From positions 310,001-374,000 of the forward strand of contig NZ_BLWF01000003.1 in NCBI RefSeq assembly GCF_013167955.1: DNA of 64,000 bases. The letters are read 5' to 3'. The position numbers and the translations under genes are program-made. Source of the DNA: Thermanaeromonas sp. C210 (GTDB taxonomy: Bacteria > Bacillota > DSM-521 > Neomoorellales > Neomoorellaceae). The stretch's first letter is position 1. Each line of letters begins with the position of its first letter. Below are positions 52,605-61,020 of this stretch, one piece after another. A model generated the notes under the pieces. It saw only the letters and a program-made list of their open reading frames with translations, made no database searches and was not told the DNA's origin.

Positions 52605-53026
52605 ACTTTTTCGGAAGGGGTTTGGCTCGAGCTAAATTCTGAGACCTGGTTGCGGATGCGAATACTGCGCTTGAATTCTATCAGTATATCCAATATCTCG
52701 TGCAAGAAGGGGCTACCAAAGGTAGACATTAAACCCACAGCGATCATGTTAAGCAACAGATACAGGCCGGGGTAGGATGTTTTTATACCGGCAAAGGCGG
52801 CGCCCAATCCTAAGAGGCCAAAGACGTCCACGGCTGCTATACCTGCCAGAAGAGCGGAAACGATGGCATTGGCTAGCAAGACCCTTAGTTGCCGCCTTTT
52901 TTCCAGCACGGGGTCGTCTAGTTTCTGCCCCAGCCACGGCCATCGCCCCTTGAGCTGTTCTACTATTCCCTGGGCAGCAGCAAAGATGGCCCCCAGGATC
53001 CCCAGGAGTTGGCTCAGATCATCCAT
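52586..53026 (-). CDS. Hypothetical membrane protein
   Basis: 146 residues. A charged, amphipathic N-terminus (MDDLSQLLGILGAIFAAAQG, then KGRWPWLGQKLDDPVLEKRR) is followed by two hydrophobic segments at about residues 48-80 and 86-106, and a polar tail. The ATG has AGGGGTGAACGG upstream. No family recognised. It stands alone on the minus strand between the threonine operon and the cobalamin riboswitch. Confidence 0.6.
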   Translation of the reverse strand: MDDLSQLLGILGAIFAAAQGIVEQLKGRWPWLGQKLDDPVLEKRRQLRVLLANAIVSALLAGIAAVDVFGLLGLGAAFAGIKTSYPGLYLLLNMIAVGLMSTFGSPFLHEILDILIEFKRSIRIRNQVSEFSSSQTPSEKVQTRGN

Positions 53027-53088
53027 GGCCGTTCACCCCTGACTTTAATAATATGCTTTATAATCAGGATATTAATGCGGCCGGGGCC

Positions 53089-53117
53089 TTGCTACTTCGG
53101 GGAGGTTCCGGTATAAT
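53089..53117 (+). promoter_or_regulatory. Sigma-A promoter of the cobalt-uptake operon
   Basis: TTGCTA (53089-53094), 17 bases, TATAAT (53112-53117). The transcript would start at the 5' end of the cobalamin riboswitch. Confidence 0.8.
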
Positions 53118-53123
53118 AGAACC

Positions 53124-53320
53124 AGCCACAACTTACCTACTAGGGGACGAGTTAAGCTGCCTGACGGCAGCGAGGGGAAGTCAGTGAGATTCTGACGCGG
53201 TCCCGCCACTGTGACAGGGAGCGAGCCCACAAACTAAAGACTAAAGAGCCACTGGGCCTTGGCCTGGGAAGGCGTGGGCAAGCGAGGAACTGGAGCCAGG
53301 AGACCCGCTCGTTCCCGTAT
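53124..53320 (+). promoter_or_regulatory. Cobalamin (AdoCbl) riboswitch
   Basis: The conserved core is plain: GCGGTCCCGCCACTGTGA near 53197-53214, preceded by GGGAAGTCAGTGAGATTCTG, and the B12 box GCCAGGAGACC near 53295-53305. Directly upstream of cbiM, so it shuts off cobalt uptake when cobalamin is plentiful. The expression platform is the terminator at 53471. Confidence 0.95.
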
Positions 53321-53470
53321 GGTACCATATCCCTACGGCGGATAGGGGGTGGTGCGGGTTAGCTACCTTCCGTGATCATGTAGGGCGGAAGGTTTTAATT
53401 TTATTTGGGAGGAAAGCCCTCAAAACTTAAACGGGGTGCCTAGTTGGCAGGTAAGGAGGGCTCGCCTAAG

Positions 53471-53493
53471 AATCCCCTTGTGAAGGGATTTTT
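53471..53493 (+). terminator. Terminator between cobalamin riboswitch and cbiM
   Basis: AATCCC and GGGATT around CTTGTGAA, then TTTTT. A second hairpin GGCCGGC/GCCGG follows at about 53496-53514. Together they could provide the off-state. The remaining bases to 53607 hold only the cbiM ribosome binding site. Confidence 0.7.
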
Positions 53494-53607
53494 GAGGCCG
53501 GCCTTTTAAGCCGGGGCGGTGGAAACTCGCCGACAGGGTTCGCGAGAGGAATTTTAAGGATTATCCGGCAAGGGATGTCCATGGAATTTTATCAAAGGAG
53601 GAAGAGT

Positions 53608-54351
53608 ATGTACCGGCGCACCTCTTTAATAGGGATATTAGGAACATACCTTATGTTAATTTCTTTAATCCTGCCGCGCCCGGCCTATGCCATGCACATT
53701 ATGGAAGGCTTTTTGCCCCTGGGGTGGGCAGGCTTCTGGTTCCTGGCAGTAATTCCCTTCTGGGTGGCAGGCTTGCTCGCCGTAAAGGCTAAAGTGCAGG
53801 GGAACCCCTCCTTAAAGCTATTGCTGGGCCTGGCCGGCGCTTTCGCCTTTGTGCTTTCGGCGTTAAAACTCCCTTCAGTGACGGGAAGCTGCTCGCATCC
53901 CACGGGAGTAGGGCTGGGCGCTATACTCTTTGGGCCCTTAGTAATGAGCCTTTTAGGAGCCATTGTGCTGCTATTTCAGGCTCTGCTATTAGCCCACGGG
54001 GGTCTTACCACCCTGGGAGCCAATACTTTTTCCATGGCGGTGGTTGGCCCCCTGGTATCTTACGGTACTTACAAGCTATTGCAGAAAGTGAAAGCTCCCC
54101 TGTGGCTGGCCACCTTCCTGGCTGCCGCCCTGGGCGACCTGTTAACGTATGTTACTACGGCCTTCCAGTTAGCCCTGGCTTTCCCGGCTCAGCAAGGAGG
54201 AATTAGTGCTTCCTTTATAAAGTTCATGGGTATTTTTGCCCTGACCCAGATACCCTTGACCGTCATTGAGGGATTGTTGACGGTTGTGGTGTTTAACTTC
54301 CTGGTCGCCTATAGCAGGCAAGAATTGAAAGATTTGGCCGTGCTCAGCTAA
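53608..54351 (+). CDS. cbiM: Cobalt ECF transporter substrate component CbiM
   Basis: 247 residues from ATG 53608 with AAAGGAGG at six bases; 53575 is a worse start. A signal peptide (about 1-28, ending RPAYA) precedes the family's mature start MHIMEGFLP, whose free amino terminus and His2 bind Co(II). Six or so membrane segments, SGSCSHPTG-type [20 protein letters not shown] and [13 protein letters not shown] motifs. First of cbiMNQO. Confidence 0.94.
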   Translation: MYRRTSLIGILGTYLMLISLILPRPAYAMHIMEGFLPLGWAGFWFLAVIPFWVAGLLAVKAKVQGNPSLKLLLGLAGAFAFVLSALKLPSVTGSCSHPTGVGLGAILFGPLVMSLLGAIVLLFQALLLAHGGLTTLGANTFSMAVVGPLVSYGTYKLLQKVKAPLWLATFLAAALGDLLTYVTTAFQLALAFPAQQGGISASFIKFMGIFALTQIPLTVIEGLLTVVVFNFLVAYSRQELKDLAVLS

Positions 54352-54368
54352 GAGAGGGGGAAAAGCAG

Positions 54369-54662
54369 GTGAATATAACCCACAAGAATGTTATCCTCCT
54401 CTTACTTGCTTTGGCGCTAATATTAACCCCCTTTATTGTTCAACAAGGAGCCGACTTCGCCGGAGCCGACGGGAAGGCCCAAGAAATTATCGGGGAGGTC
54501 CAGCCCGGATATCAGCCCTGGTTTTCCTCTTTATGGGAACCCCCCAGCGGCGAGGTAGAGAGTTTCCTGTTTGCAGTGCAGGCGGCGCTGGGCAGTGGGT
54601 TTGTTTGTTACTACCTGGGCTACCTGAAGGGCAAGGCTGTAAGTGAGAAAAGACAGGGGTAG
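54369..54662 (+). CDS. cbiN: Cobalt transport protein CbiN
   Basis: 97 residues, GTG start 17 bases after cbiM. Membrane helix at about 7-24, an outside loop with FAGADGKAQEIIGEVQPGYQ and WFSSLWEPPSGEVESFLF, and a second helix at about 67-87. This is the standard CbiN plan; it assists CbiM in metal loading. Confidence 0.93.
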   Translation: MNITHKNVILLLLALALILTPFIVQQGADFAGADGKAQEIIGEVQPGYQPWFSSLWEPPSGEVESFLFAVQAALGSGFVCYYLGYLKGKAVSEKRQG

Positions 54663-54730
54663 AACCAGGGGCGTAGGTTATTCCCGGGGGCGGGACCCTT
54701 ACCGAGACCCGGCAAGGAAGCGACCGGAGT

Positions 54731-55537
54731 ATGCTTAGTATAGAGCGATACGCCTACAGCAATAAATGGCGGAAGGTCCACCCGGGAGAAAAAGTGGCCC
54801 TAGCCGTAGGCACCTTGGTCCTGGCTTTGAACGCCGGGTGCCTGTGGACCTCTCTAGCCATCTTGGCTTTAACGGCCTGGCTCTTGGTCGCCGTAGCCGG
54901 CGTCCCCCTCCGCTTCTACCTCCGCTTGCTGGTGATACCCCTTGCTTTCTTAGCGGCCGGCGTTATAGCCTTAGTAATTACCGTGACGTGGGAAGGATCT
55001 CGGGAGATGCTCTACAGCGTGAGCATCGGAAGTTTAACGGTAGGAATAGCCGGGCAGGATGTGGTCAGGGCGGGGAGGCTCTTATTACGCGTCCTCTCCG
55101 GCGTTTCCTGTCTCTACTTCCTGGCCCTTACTACACCGGTAACAGAAATTATGCGGGTGTTCCGCCGGGTGGGGATACCGTCCCTTTTCCTGGAACTGAT
55201 GGCCCTGGTCTATCGCTTTACTTTTGTGTTATGGGAGACAGCTGCAAGTATGTATGTGTCCCAAGCTTCCCGGCTGGGATACAGCTCGTGGTGCAGATCC
55301 TTATCGTCACTAGGCCAATTGGTCGCCAACCTGTTTCTAAAAAGCTTTCAGAGGTCACAAATGCTGAATGCCGCCCTCCTTGCGCGGGGATTCGACGGTG
55401 AGTTTAGGGTGCTGGAGCCCGCCTACTGCTTCTCCAAGCGCCGTATACTCCTTATTGTTCTCTGGTTGGTGTTCCTGGTAGTCCTGGACCGGTACGGCGG
55501 AGGTGAAGGATTTGGAGGCTATTTTGGCCGCCCGTGA
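54731..55537 (+). CDS. cbiQ: Cobalt ECF transporter T component CbiQ
   Basis: 268 residues with about five membrane segments. LSIERYAYSNKWRKVHPGEK start, TTPVTEIMRVFRRVGIP near residue 136, and AALLARGFDG near 216, the Arg-containing motif that couples to the ATPase. Overlaps cbiO by 35 bases. Confidence 0.93.
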   Translation: MLSIERYAYSNKWRKVHPGEKVALAVGTLVLALNAGCLWTSLAILALTAWLLVAVAGVPLRFYLRLLVIPLAFLAAGVIALVITVTWEGSREMLYSVSIGSLTVGIAGQDVVRAGRLLLRVLSGVSCLYFLALTTPVTEIMRVFRRVGIPSLFLELMALVYRFTFVLWETAASMYVSQASRLGYSSWCRSLSSLGQLVANLFLKSFQRSQMLNAALLARGFDGEFRVLEPAYCFSKRRILLIVLWLVFLVVLDRYGGGEGFGGYFGRP

Positions 55538-56381
55538 CCTTGAGTTTACCTACCCCGATGGAACCGCCGCTTTGCGGGGCCTTTCTCTAGAGATAGAACG
55601 GGGGAGTAAAGTGGCCGTTTTGGGCCCTAATGGGGCGGGCAAGTCGACCCTTTTCTTGCATTTTAACGGTATTTTTCGGCCCCGGCGGGGGAAGATATTC
55701 TGGCAAGGGCAGGAAGTCCACTATGACCGCTCCTCATTGGCCGGTTTGCGCCAGAAGGTGGGGATCGTTTTTCAAGACCCGGACTCCCAGCTTTTTGCGG
55801 CCAGCGTATTCCAGGAGGTCTCCTTTGGCCCCTTAAATGTGGGTCTGCCGTCGGACGAAGTAAAGAGGCGGGTAGAAGAGGCGATGGCTGCCACCGGCAT
55901 AACGGACCTGGCGGATAAGCCCACCCATTTCCTGAGCTATGGACAAAAAAAGAGGGTTTGTATCGCAGCCGTCCTGGCCATGGAACCGGAGGTGATAATC
56001 TTAGACGAGCCCACGGCTTCCCTCGATCCTTACCTTAGCAGTCAGGTTATCGGTCTGATGGATGAAATTAATCGAGCGGGGAAGACGGTGGTCCTTTCCA
56101 CCCATGATGTAGACCTGGCTTACTCCTGGGCCGACCGGATTTTTGTCCTGAAATCGGGGCAATTGCTGGCCGGAGGGCGGCCGGAAGAGGTATTTCTCCA
56201 GTCTCAAATGATCCAGGAAGCCGGGTTGACTTTACCGTGGATACTGGAGGTGTACCTGGAGCTCCAAAAGAGAGGTTGGTCCCTAGGGCCTAGGCCACCC
56301 CGCTGTAAAGAAGCCCTTTGGGCCTGCCTTCCCTCGGCCTCCCAAGCCCCCGGGCCGATGCTCAAACTAGCCAAGGGGTAG
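55503..56381 (+). CDS. cbiO: Cobalt ECF transporter ATPase CbiO
   Basis: 292 residues from GTG 55503; an in-frame TTG at 55512 has better spacing to GGCGGAGG. Walker A GPNGAGKST near residue 43, Q-loop VFQDPDSQLFA, signature LSYGQKKRV, Walker B VIILDEPTASLD, switch His in LSTHDVDL. The tail from about 245 is longer than usual and Pro-rich. Powers CbiMNQ. Confidence 0.94.
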   Translation: MKDLEAILAARDLEFTYPDGTAALRGLSLEIERGSKVAVLGPNGAGKSTLFLHFNGIFRPRRGKIFWQGQEVHYDRSSLAGLRQKVGIVFQDPDSQLFAASVFQEVSFGPLNVGLPSDEVKRRVEEAMAATGITDLADKPTHFLSYGQKKRVCIAAVLAMEPEVIILDEPTASLDPYLSSQVIGLMDEINRAGKTVVLSTHDVDLAYSWADRIFVLKSGQLLAGGRPEEVFLQSQMIQEAGLTLPWILEVYLELQKRGWSLGPRPPRCKEALWACLPSASQAPGPMLKLAKG

Positions 56382-56411
56382 TGCTATAATATATAAAACG
56401 GAGGTGTTAAG

Positions 56412-56696
56412 GTGGGCCGCGAGGTTACTCTTTTCACTTTTCCTTCAACTTATTATGCCTTGAGTGCGGAGAGGGCTTTGAAGGAAGCGGGGTTACAGGG
56501 CCAGCTAATACCCATGCCCCGAGAGCTCAGCTCTTTATGCGGTCTGGCCCTCGAGGTCGAAACTGCGGAAGAAGAAAAGGTCCTGCCTGTGCTGCGTTCT
56601 TCTGTAAAGATAGAAAAAAAGGTAAGGGCCATCAAGTCAAGGGGTTTGGTAGAAAAAATTGTGGAAGTGCAGGAACTGTGCCCTCCCCCAGAGTAA
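56412..56696 (+). CDS. DUF3343 family protein
   Basis: 94 residues, GTG start with GGAGG eleven bases upstream. TFPSTYYALSAERALKEAGL and PMPRELSSLCGLALEVE form the DUF3343 pattern, with one conserved Cys, suggested in the family to carry sulfur or selenium. Ends one base before the convergent mqnC stop. A TATAAT at 56385-56390 lacks a clear -35, so it may be co-transcribed with cbiO. Confidence 0.8.
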   Translation: MGREVTLFTFPSTYYALSAERALKEAGLQGQLIPMPRELSSLCGLALEVETAEEEKVLPVLRSSVKIEKKVRAIKSRGLVEKIVEVQELCPPPE

Positions 56697-56697
56697 A

Positions 56698-57756
56698 TCA
56701 GAAATACCGCAGGATGTTATAGACGTTGTCCCTCTGAGCCGGCCGGAAGCCGGCATTTTTAATCACCCGGATAATTTCCCCTTGGGAGCAGCGGTGATGA
56801 GCTCCCGCAGCCCTGACTACGTTTTCTTCCAGCATGGTGGACCCGAAGTCATTGGCGCCGAAGGATAAGGCTATCTGAGCCACCTTGGGTCCCTGAGTCA
56901 CCCAGGAAACTTGGATATTGGGCACATTGTCCAGGTAGACGCGGCTTACGGCTAGGGTACGGAGGTAGTCCAGGGCCGTAGGCGCTGTACCTCCCAGGGC
57001 GGTATTTCCGGGCTGGTAAGTCCAGGGAATAAAGGCGGTGAAGCCCCCGGTTTTATCCTGCAAAGAGCGAATGGCTTCCAGGTGGGCTATACGGTCGGCT
57101 AGGGTATCCCGGCTCCCGAACATCATGGTAGCCGTAGTCTTAAGGCCTAACCGGTGGGCTGTAGCCATGACCTCCAGCCACCTCTCCGTCCTGGTCTTGC
57201 GGGGGCTTATTACCTGGCGTACACGGTCAACCAAAATCTCCGCTCCGCCGCCCGGCAGGGAGTCCAGACCGCTGGCTATGAGGCGGCGCAGAACTTCCTC
57301 AATGCTCAAGCCGCTCTTCTGGGCCAGGTAATCTATCTCCACTGGAGAAAGGGAATGGAGCTTTATAGGATAACGTTCTTTAATGCTCTTAAACAGGTCT
57401 TCAAAATAAGAAAGGGATAGCTCCGGATGCAGACCGCCTTGCATTAGGATTTGCGTCCCGCCTACAGCTATTGTTTCTTCAATCTTGGCAAAAATTTCTT
57501 CCTTGCTTAAGAAATAGCCTTCCGGGTGTCCCGGCGGGCGGTAGAAGGCACAGAAGCGACAGCCGCAAGTGCATATGTTGGTGTAATTGATATTTCTATC
57601 GATCACAAAGGTCACTATATTCTCCGGGTGAAGGCGCTTGCGGACGGTATCGGCAAGGTGACCCAGGAGCAAGAGATCGGCCGAACGTAAGAGTTCCAGC
57701 CCTTCCTGGGGTGTCAACCGTTCGCCCGCCTGGACTTTAGCCGTTATCCTTTTCAT
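56698..57756 (-). CDS. mqnC: Cyclic dehypoxanthinyl futalosine synthase
   Basis: 352 residues. Radical SAM enzyme that cyclises dehypoxanthine futalosine in the futalosine menaquinone route. Cluster motif CTCGCRFCAF (CxxxCxxC) near residue 62, TQILMQGGLHPEL near 100, SPVEIDYLAQKSG, LDSLPGGGAEIL and TATMMFGS. Last gene of the minus-strand operon; its start overlaps mqnA by 20 bases. Confidence 0.95.
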   Translation of the reverse strand: MKRITAKVQAGERLTPQEGLELLRSADLLLLGHLADTVRKRLHPENIVTFVIDRNINYTNICTCGCRFCAFYRPPGHPEGYFLSKEEIFAKIEETIAVGGTQILMQGGLHPELSLSYFEDLFKSIKERYPIKLHSLSPVEIDYLAQKSGLSIEEVLRRLIASGLDSLPGGGAEILVDRVRQVISPRKTRTERWLEVMATAHRLGLKTTATMMFGSRDTLADRIAHLEAIRSLQDKTGGFTAFIPWTYQPGNTALGGTAPTALDYLRTLAVSRVYLDNVPNIQVSWVTQGPKVAQIALSFGANDFGSTMLEENVVRAAGAHHRCSQGEIIRVIKNAGFRPAQRDNVYNILRYF

Positions 57757-58585
57757 CTTCTGCCCTCCACAATTTGACGTTAACGGGAGCAGGAAGCAAT
57801 CCCTGTTGGTAGGTATATTGATAAAAAGTATGCAGCCCTTCCAGGTGTTTCGGTGTCAAATCGTACTGGAGGTGGTGGAAATAGTCTATAAGGTCTGGAA
57901 GGGGCAATCCGGTAAGGGAAGAAGCCTGGGAAGCCAGCAAGGCCAGATGCTGCCTCCCCCATTCCTTAGCGGCCATTAAGCCCTGCCATATTTCTTTTAA
58001 AAGGCCGGGAGAACTTCGGGCGAATTCTTCTTGCACCACCACCAGGGCGAATACCATATGTTGGCCGGTAAACCGCTGCCACTCCCGGCCCAAGTCGTAT
58101 ATGTATAACCCCTGTTGGCGGTTGACTTGCAACAGGGCCTCATCGCCGATAACGAGGGTGGCTTCCGGGTCCGACCACCAGGGAGAAGTGCCCGGTGGCC
58201 GGGTAAAAAACTTTACTTGAAGGTTATAAAATCTTTCCACCAGGATGGACAATAAAGCCACACTGGTGGCCGAATAGGGCGTAAGGGAAACCCGTTTGCC
58301 TGCTAGTTCCGGCAAGGGCACTTTGCTCAGCAGAGCCACACTTTTTACCGGCCCCCAGGAAGAAATGGACAGGTCGGGGAGTACCAGGAATTTGTCGCAT
58401 TGCTCGGCATAAGCAAAGGACGACACGGCACTGATTTCTATATGGCCCTCGGTCAAAGCCCGGTTTAACTCGCTGGGATGGCCGTAAACTATCTGCGCCG
58501 GAATCTTTACCAGACCTTCTTCCAGTGCATAGAAAATAGGCAGGCAATTAATGTAACTGATCCTGCCTATGCGTGGACGGCTCAT
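57737..58585 (-). CDS. mqnA: Chorismate dehydratase
   Basis: 282 residues. Converts chorismate to 3-enolpyruvyl-benzoate, the first futalosine step. RIGRISYINCLPIFYALEEG start, HPSELNRALTEGHIEISAVS, SISSWGPVKSVALLSKVPL, LTPYSATSVALL and LVIGDEALL all match the periplasmic-binding-like MqnA fold. Lies 24 bases after mqnE in the operon. Confidence 0.94.
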   Translation of the reverse strand: MSRPRIGRISYINCLPIFYALEEGLVKIPAQIVYGHPSELNRALTEGHIEISAVSSFAYAEQCDKFLVLPDLSISSWGPVKSVALLSKVPLPELAGKRVSLTPYSATSVALLSILVERFYNLQVKFFTRPPGTSPWWSDPEATLVIGDEALLQVNRQQGLYIYDLGREWQRFTGQHMVFALVVVQEEFARSSPGLLKEIWQGLMAAKEWGRQHLALLASQASSLTGLPLPDLIDYFHHLQYDLTPKHLEGLHTFYQYTYQQGLLPAPVNVKLWRAEDEKDNG

Positions 58586-58609
58586 CCGGTTCCACTCCTG
58601 GGATTAATT

Positions 58610-59710
58610 TTAGGGGTAGCGGCGTACTATGTTATAAAGGGTGTCCCGCTCCACCGGAACCCTTCCTGCTTCCCGTATCAGACGCAAGAACTCCTCCGCC
58701 GGTTGATATTGGGGAGTCTCAGCTCCGGCGTCGTGGGCGATGCGCTCTTCCCTCACCGTACCATCGAGGTCATCGACTCCAAAGTTCAGGGCAATTTGGG
58801 CCATCTTGGGGGTAAGCATTATCCAGAAGGCCTTTATGTGGTCGAAGTTGTCCAAAAGCAACCTGGCTATGGCCAGGGTTTTTAAATCGTCATAACCGGT
58901 GGTCGGAGGGAGTTCGGACAATCCGGTGTTGGACGGGTGAAAGGGTAGGGGAATAAAGGCGAGAAAGCCTCCCGTTTCGTCCTGGAGGCGGCGGAGGGCC
59001 AGCAAGTGGTCTATCCGGTCGGCCAGGCTTTCAATATGCCCGTAAAGCATGGTGGCGTTAGAGCGGATTCCCAAACTGTGGGCTACGGCGTGAACTTCCA
59101 GCCACTGCTCGCCGCTTATCTTGCGGGGGCAGATTCTCTGACGTATCTCCGGATTAAAGATCTCCGCTCCACCACCGGGCAAAGATCCTAAACCTGCTTC
59201 CCTCAGGCGCACTAAAACTTCCTTAAGGCTCAAACCGGATATTTCGCTCAGAAAAGCTATTTCTACTGCATCAAAGGCCTGCAGATGGGCCTGGGGAAGT
59301 ATTTCTTTTATTATTCTCAGCATGTTTTCGTAATAGCTAAAGGGAATTTCCGGATTAAGCCCACCTACAATGTGAATTTCCGTGGGATTATATTTTTTAA
59401 ATTGCCGGGCTTTCTCGGCTATTTCTTCCAGGCTTAAGGTGTAAGCGCCCTCCGCGTCGGGGGTTCTACCAAAGGCACAGAAGCGGCAGAGGTTGCGGCA
59501 GACGTTGGTGTAGTTAATGTGGGCGTTGTTGATGAAATACACTTCGTCGCCCACCTTCCGGCGGCGGGCGTAGTCGGCCAGATAGCCTATGGCTAAAAGA
59601 TCGTTGGTTTCCATTAGCCGCAGACCGTCTTCCCGATTTAACCTCTCCCCCTGGAACACCTTCTCAGCAATATCACCTAAAGGACCTTTAAGGATGGCTT
59701 CCTCCAGCAT
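58610..59710 (-). CDS. mqnE: Aminodeoxyfutalosine synthase
   Basis: 366 residues from ATG at 59710, preceded by GAGGGGAAAGGC on the minus strand; the open frame extends into the upstream gene. Radical SAM motif CRNLCRFCAF near residue 68, then NPTEIHIVGGLNPEIPFSYY, GLGSLPGGGAEIF and NATMLYGHIES. Joins 3-enolpyruvyl-benzoate to SAM-derived adenosine. Related to MqnC but clearly of the MqnE branch by the HIVGG motif. Confidence 0.94.
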   Translation of the reverse strand: MLEEAILKGPLGDIAEKVFQGERLNREDGLRLMETNDLLAIGYLADYARRRKVGDEVYFINNAHINYTNVCRNLCRFCAFGRTPDAEGAYTLSLEEIAEKARQFKKYNPTEIHIVGGLNPEIPFSYYENMLRIIKEILPQAHLQAFDAVEIAFLSEISGLSLKEVLVRLREAGLGSLPGGGAEIFNPEIRQRICPRKISGEQWLEVHAVAHSLGIRSNATMLYGHIESLADRIDHLLALRRLQDETGGFLAFIPLPFHPSNTGLSELPPTTGYDDLKTLAIARLLLDNFDHIKAFWIMLTPKMAQIALNFGVDDLDGTVREERIAHDAGAETPQYQPAEEFLRLIREAGRVPVERDTLYNIVRRYP

Positions 59711-59723
59711 GCCTTTCCCCTCT

Positions 59724-60608
59724 TTACTGAGAGTTGTCCCCCCGGCGGCGGGCACGGCCGATATTTTCCGGCCGTAGCAGGGTGTCCTTGCGCAGTTCCC
59801 GGCATCCGCAGGAAGAATCCAGATGGATTTCCATCAACGCCTGCAAGATCAGGCGGGCGAAGGGTTCGGCCCCTTCAAAGAAAATGTCCTTTAAAACTTT
59901 GTGTTCCCAGGGTTTGACCGTACCCTCGGCATAATTGACCACCAGATAAATACCCGCAAAACAGGCGCCTATCTCCCGGGCAAGGTACACTTCGGGACAT
60001 AATGTCTGACCCACAATATCGGCTCCCCACTGCCGGAAGACTTTAATCTCCGCCTCGCTTTCAAAATGGCGGCCTTCGGTAACCAGATATGTCCCGCGGC
60101 TGAAAACCCGGTTCAGGGGCTGGGCCCCGGCTACCCTGACCAGGGTTTCATGCAGGGAAGGGCATATGGGCCGCCGCATTATGCACAAATAGTCCTCGCC
60201 CAGGGCCACATCTCGCCGCTGGGAAAAATCTATATAATCAGTAGGGACGACGATATCCAGGGGATCTAAGAGCGGATTGATGCTTCCCACTCCACCTTCG
60301 GCCACGACTTTTCTGACCCCGGCCTGGCGCAAAACCCAGAATAGGCGGCGAGAAGCCTCTCCCCAGGAAACTCCCGGTAACCGGCCGTGCATTTTGACCG
60401 TTAGCACCAGCCGCGGAGGAGTTGTGGGTAGGGAGAAGAGCTTCAAGGCGGGGCTTGGCCCCCACGGGGTGGCGTAAACTAATCCGTCCTCTAATACTTC
60501 CACGCCCGGCCAAGCCAGGTCTTCGGGGAGACGGAGGGAAAAAGTACCTGAACCTCCAATTAAGGCTATGGGCACCTGCGGTATCTCCGTCGGCTGCGTA
60601 CAGCTCAT
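59724..60608 (-). CDS. MTA/purine-nucleoside phosphorylase family enzyme in menaquinone operon
   Basis: 294 residues. MTAP-type fold: IALIGGSGTFSL at the phosphate site, VVAEGGVGSINPLLDPLDIV, VVPTDYIDFSQRR, TYLVTEGRHFESEAEI, GADIVGQTLCPEVYLAREIG and VVNYAEG near the end. First gene of the mqn operon. No mqnB or MTA nucleosidase gene is present here, so it may split aminodeoxyfutalosine, or recycle MTA or the 5'-deoxyadenosine made by MqnE and MqnC. Family call is secure, substrate is not. GAGGAGAGG precedes the ATG. Confidence 0.85.
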   Translation of the reverse strand: MSCTQPTEIPQVPIALIGGSGTFSLRLPEDLAWPGVEVLEDGLVYATPWGPSPALKLFSLPTTPPRLVLTVKMHGRLPGVSWGEASRRLFWVLRQAGVRKVVAEGGVGSINPLLDPLDIVVPTDYIDFSQRRDVALGEDYLCIMRRPICPSLHETLVRVAGAQPLNRVFSRGTYLVTEGRHFESEAEIKVFRQWGADIVGQTLCPEVYLAREIGACFAGIYLVVNYAEGTVKPWEHKVLKDIFFEGAEPFARLILQALMEIHLDSSCGCRELRKDTLLRPENIGRARRRGDNSQ

Positions 60609-60631
60609 ATGACCTCTCCTCTTTAGTAGTT

Positions 60632-60661
60632 ACTGTACCCCTTTTATTGTCGCGGCGTCAA
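60632..60661 (-). promoter_or_regulatory. Promoter 2 of the menaquinone operon, overlapping
   Basis: Minus strand: TTGACG (60656-60661), 18 bases, TACAGT (60632-60637). It overlaps promoter 1, so only one can be used at a time; which is real cannot be settled by eye. Confidence 0.5.
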
Positions 60662-60674
60662 GAGGTCCTGTCAA
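60646..60674 (-). promoter_or_regulatory. Promoter 1 of the menaquinone operon
   Basis: Minus strand: TTGACA (60669-60674), 17 bases, GACAAT (60646-60651). About 35 bases before the MTAP-like start codon. Confidence 0.65.
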
Positions 60675-61020
60675 TGGCTTTGGTCGCTGAGTTATCCCCG
60701 GTTTTTAAGAGCGTGATTTAGCTCGTAAGCGAACGACTTGAGCCAAACGGAACACAGATCTTTTGGGGAATTAAGGCTGGGGGCGGGGTCGAGGCCGGAG
60801 AGGCCTGCAACCGGCCCCTGAAACGCGGAAATCCAATGAGCCGGGAACCCCGCCGGCATAGCAAAATTGAGAACCAGTATCGGCCCGCGAGGCTATTGGT
60901 GCGAGGGGAAACTAAATCACCCATGGCTAAAAAGTGGGGATAGCTCAGCCCTGCACGGTCTCGCTTCCCGGCTTCCTTCCCTCCGGCAACCGTAGGGGTT
61001 ACGCCGGCCGTAAAAGGGCT
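60675..61020. other. GC-rich gap with hairpins, unassigned
   Basis: No credible gene. GGCCGG/CCGGCC (about 60793-60816) and GCCGG/CCGGC (about 60840-60857) are clear hairpins. The stretch starting GGGGATAGCTCAG (60937) looks like a tRNA 5' end but has no matching T arm. No known riboswitch core was recognised on either strand. Confidence 0.4.

Noticed and set aside
60937-61010. tRNA gene starting GGGGATAGCTCAG
   Set aside because: No anticodon arm, no GTTCGA-type T loop and no matching acceptor strand follow.
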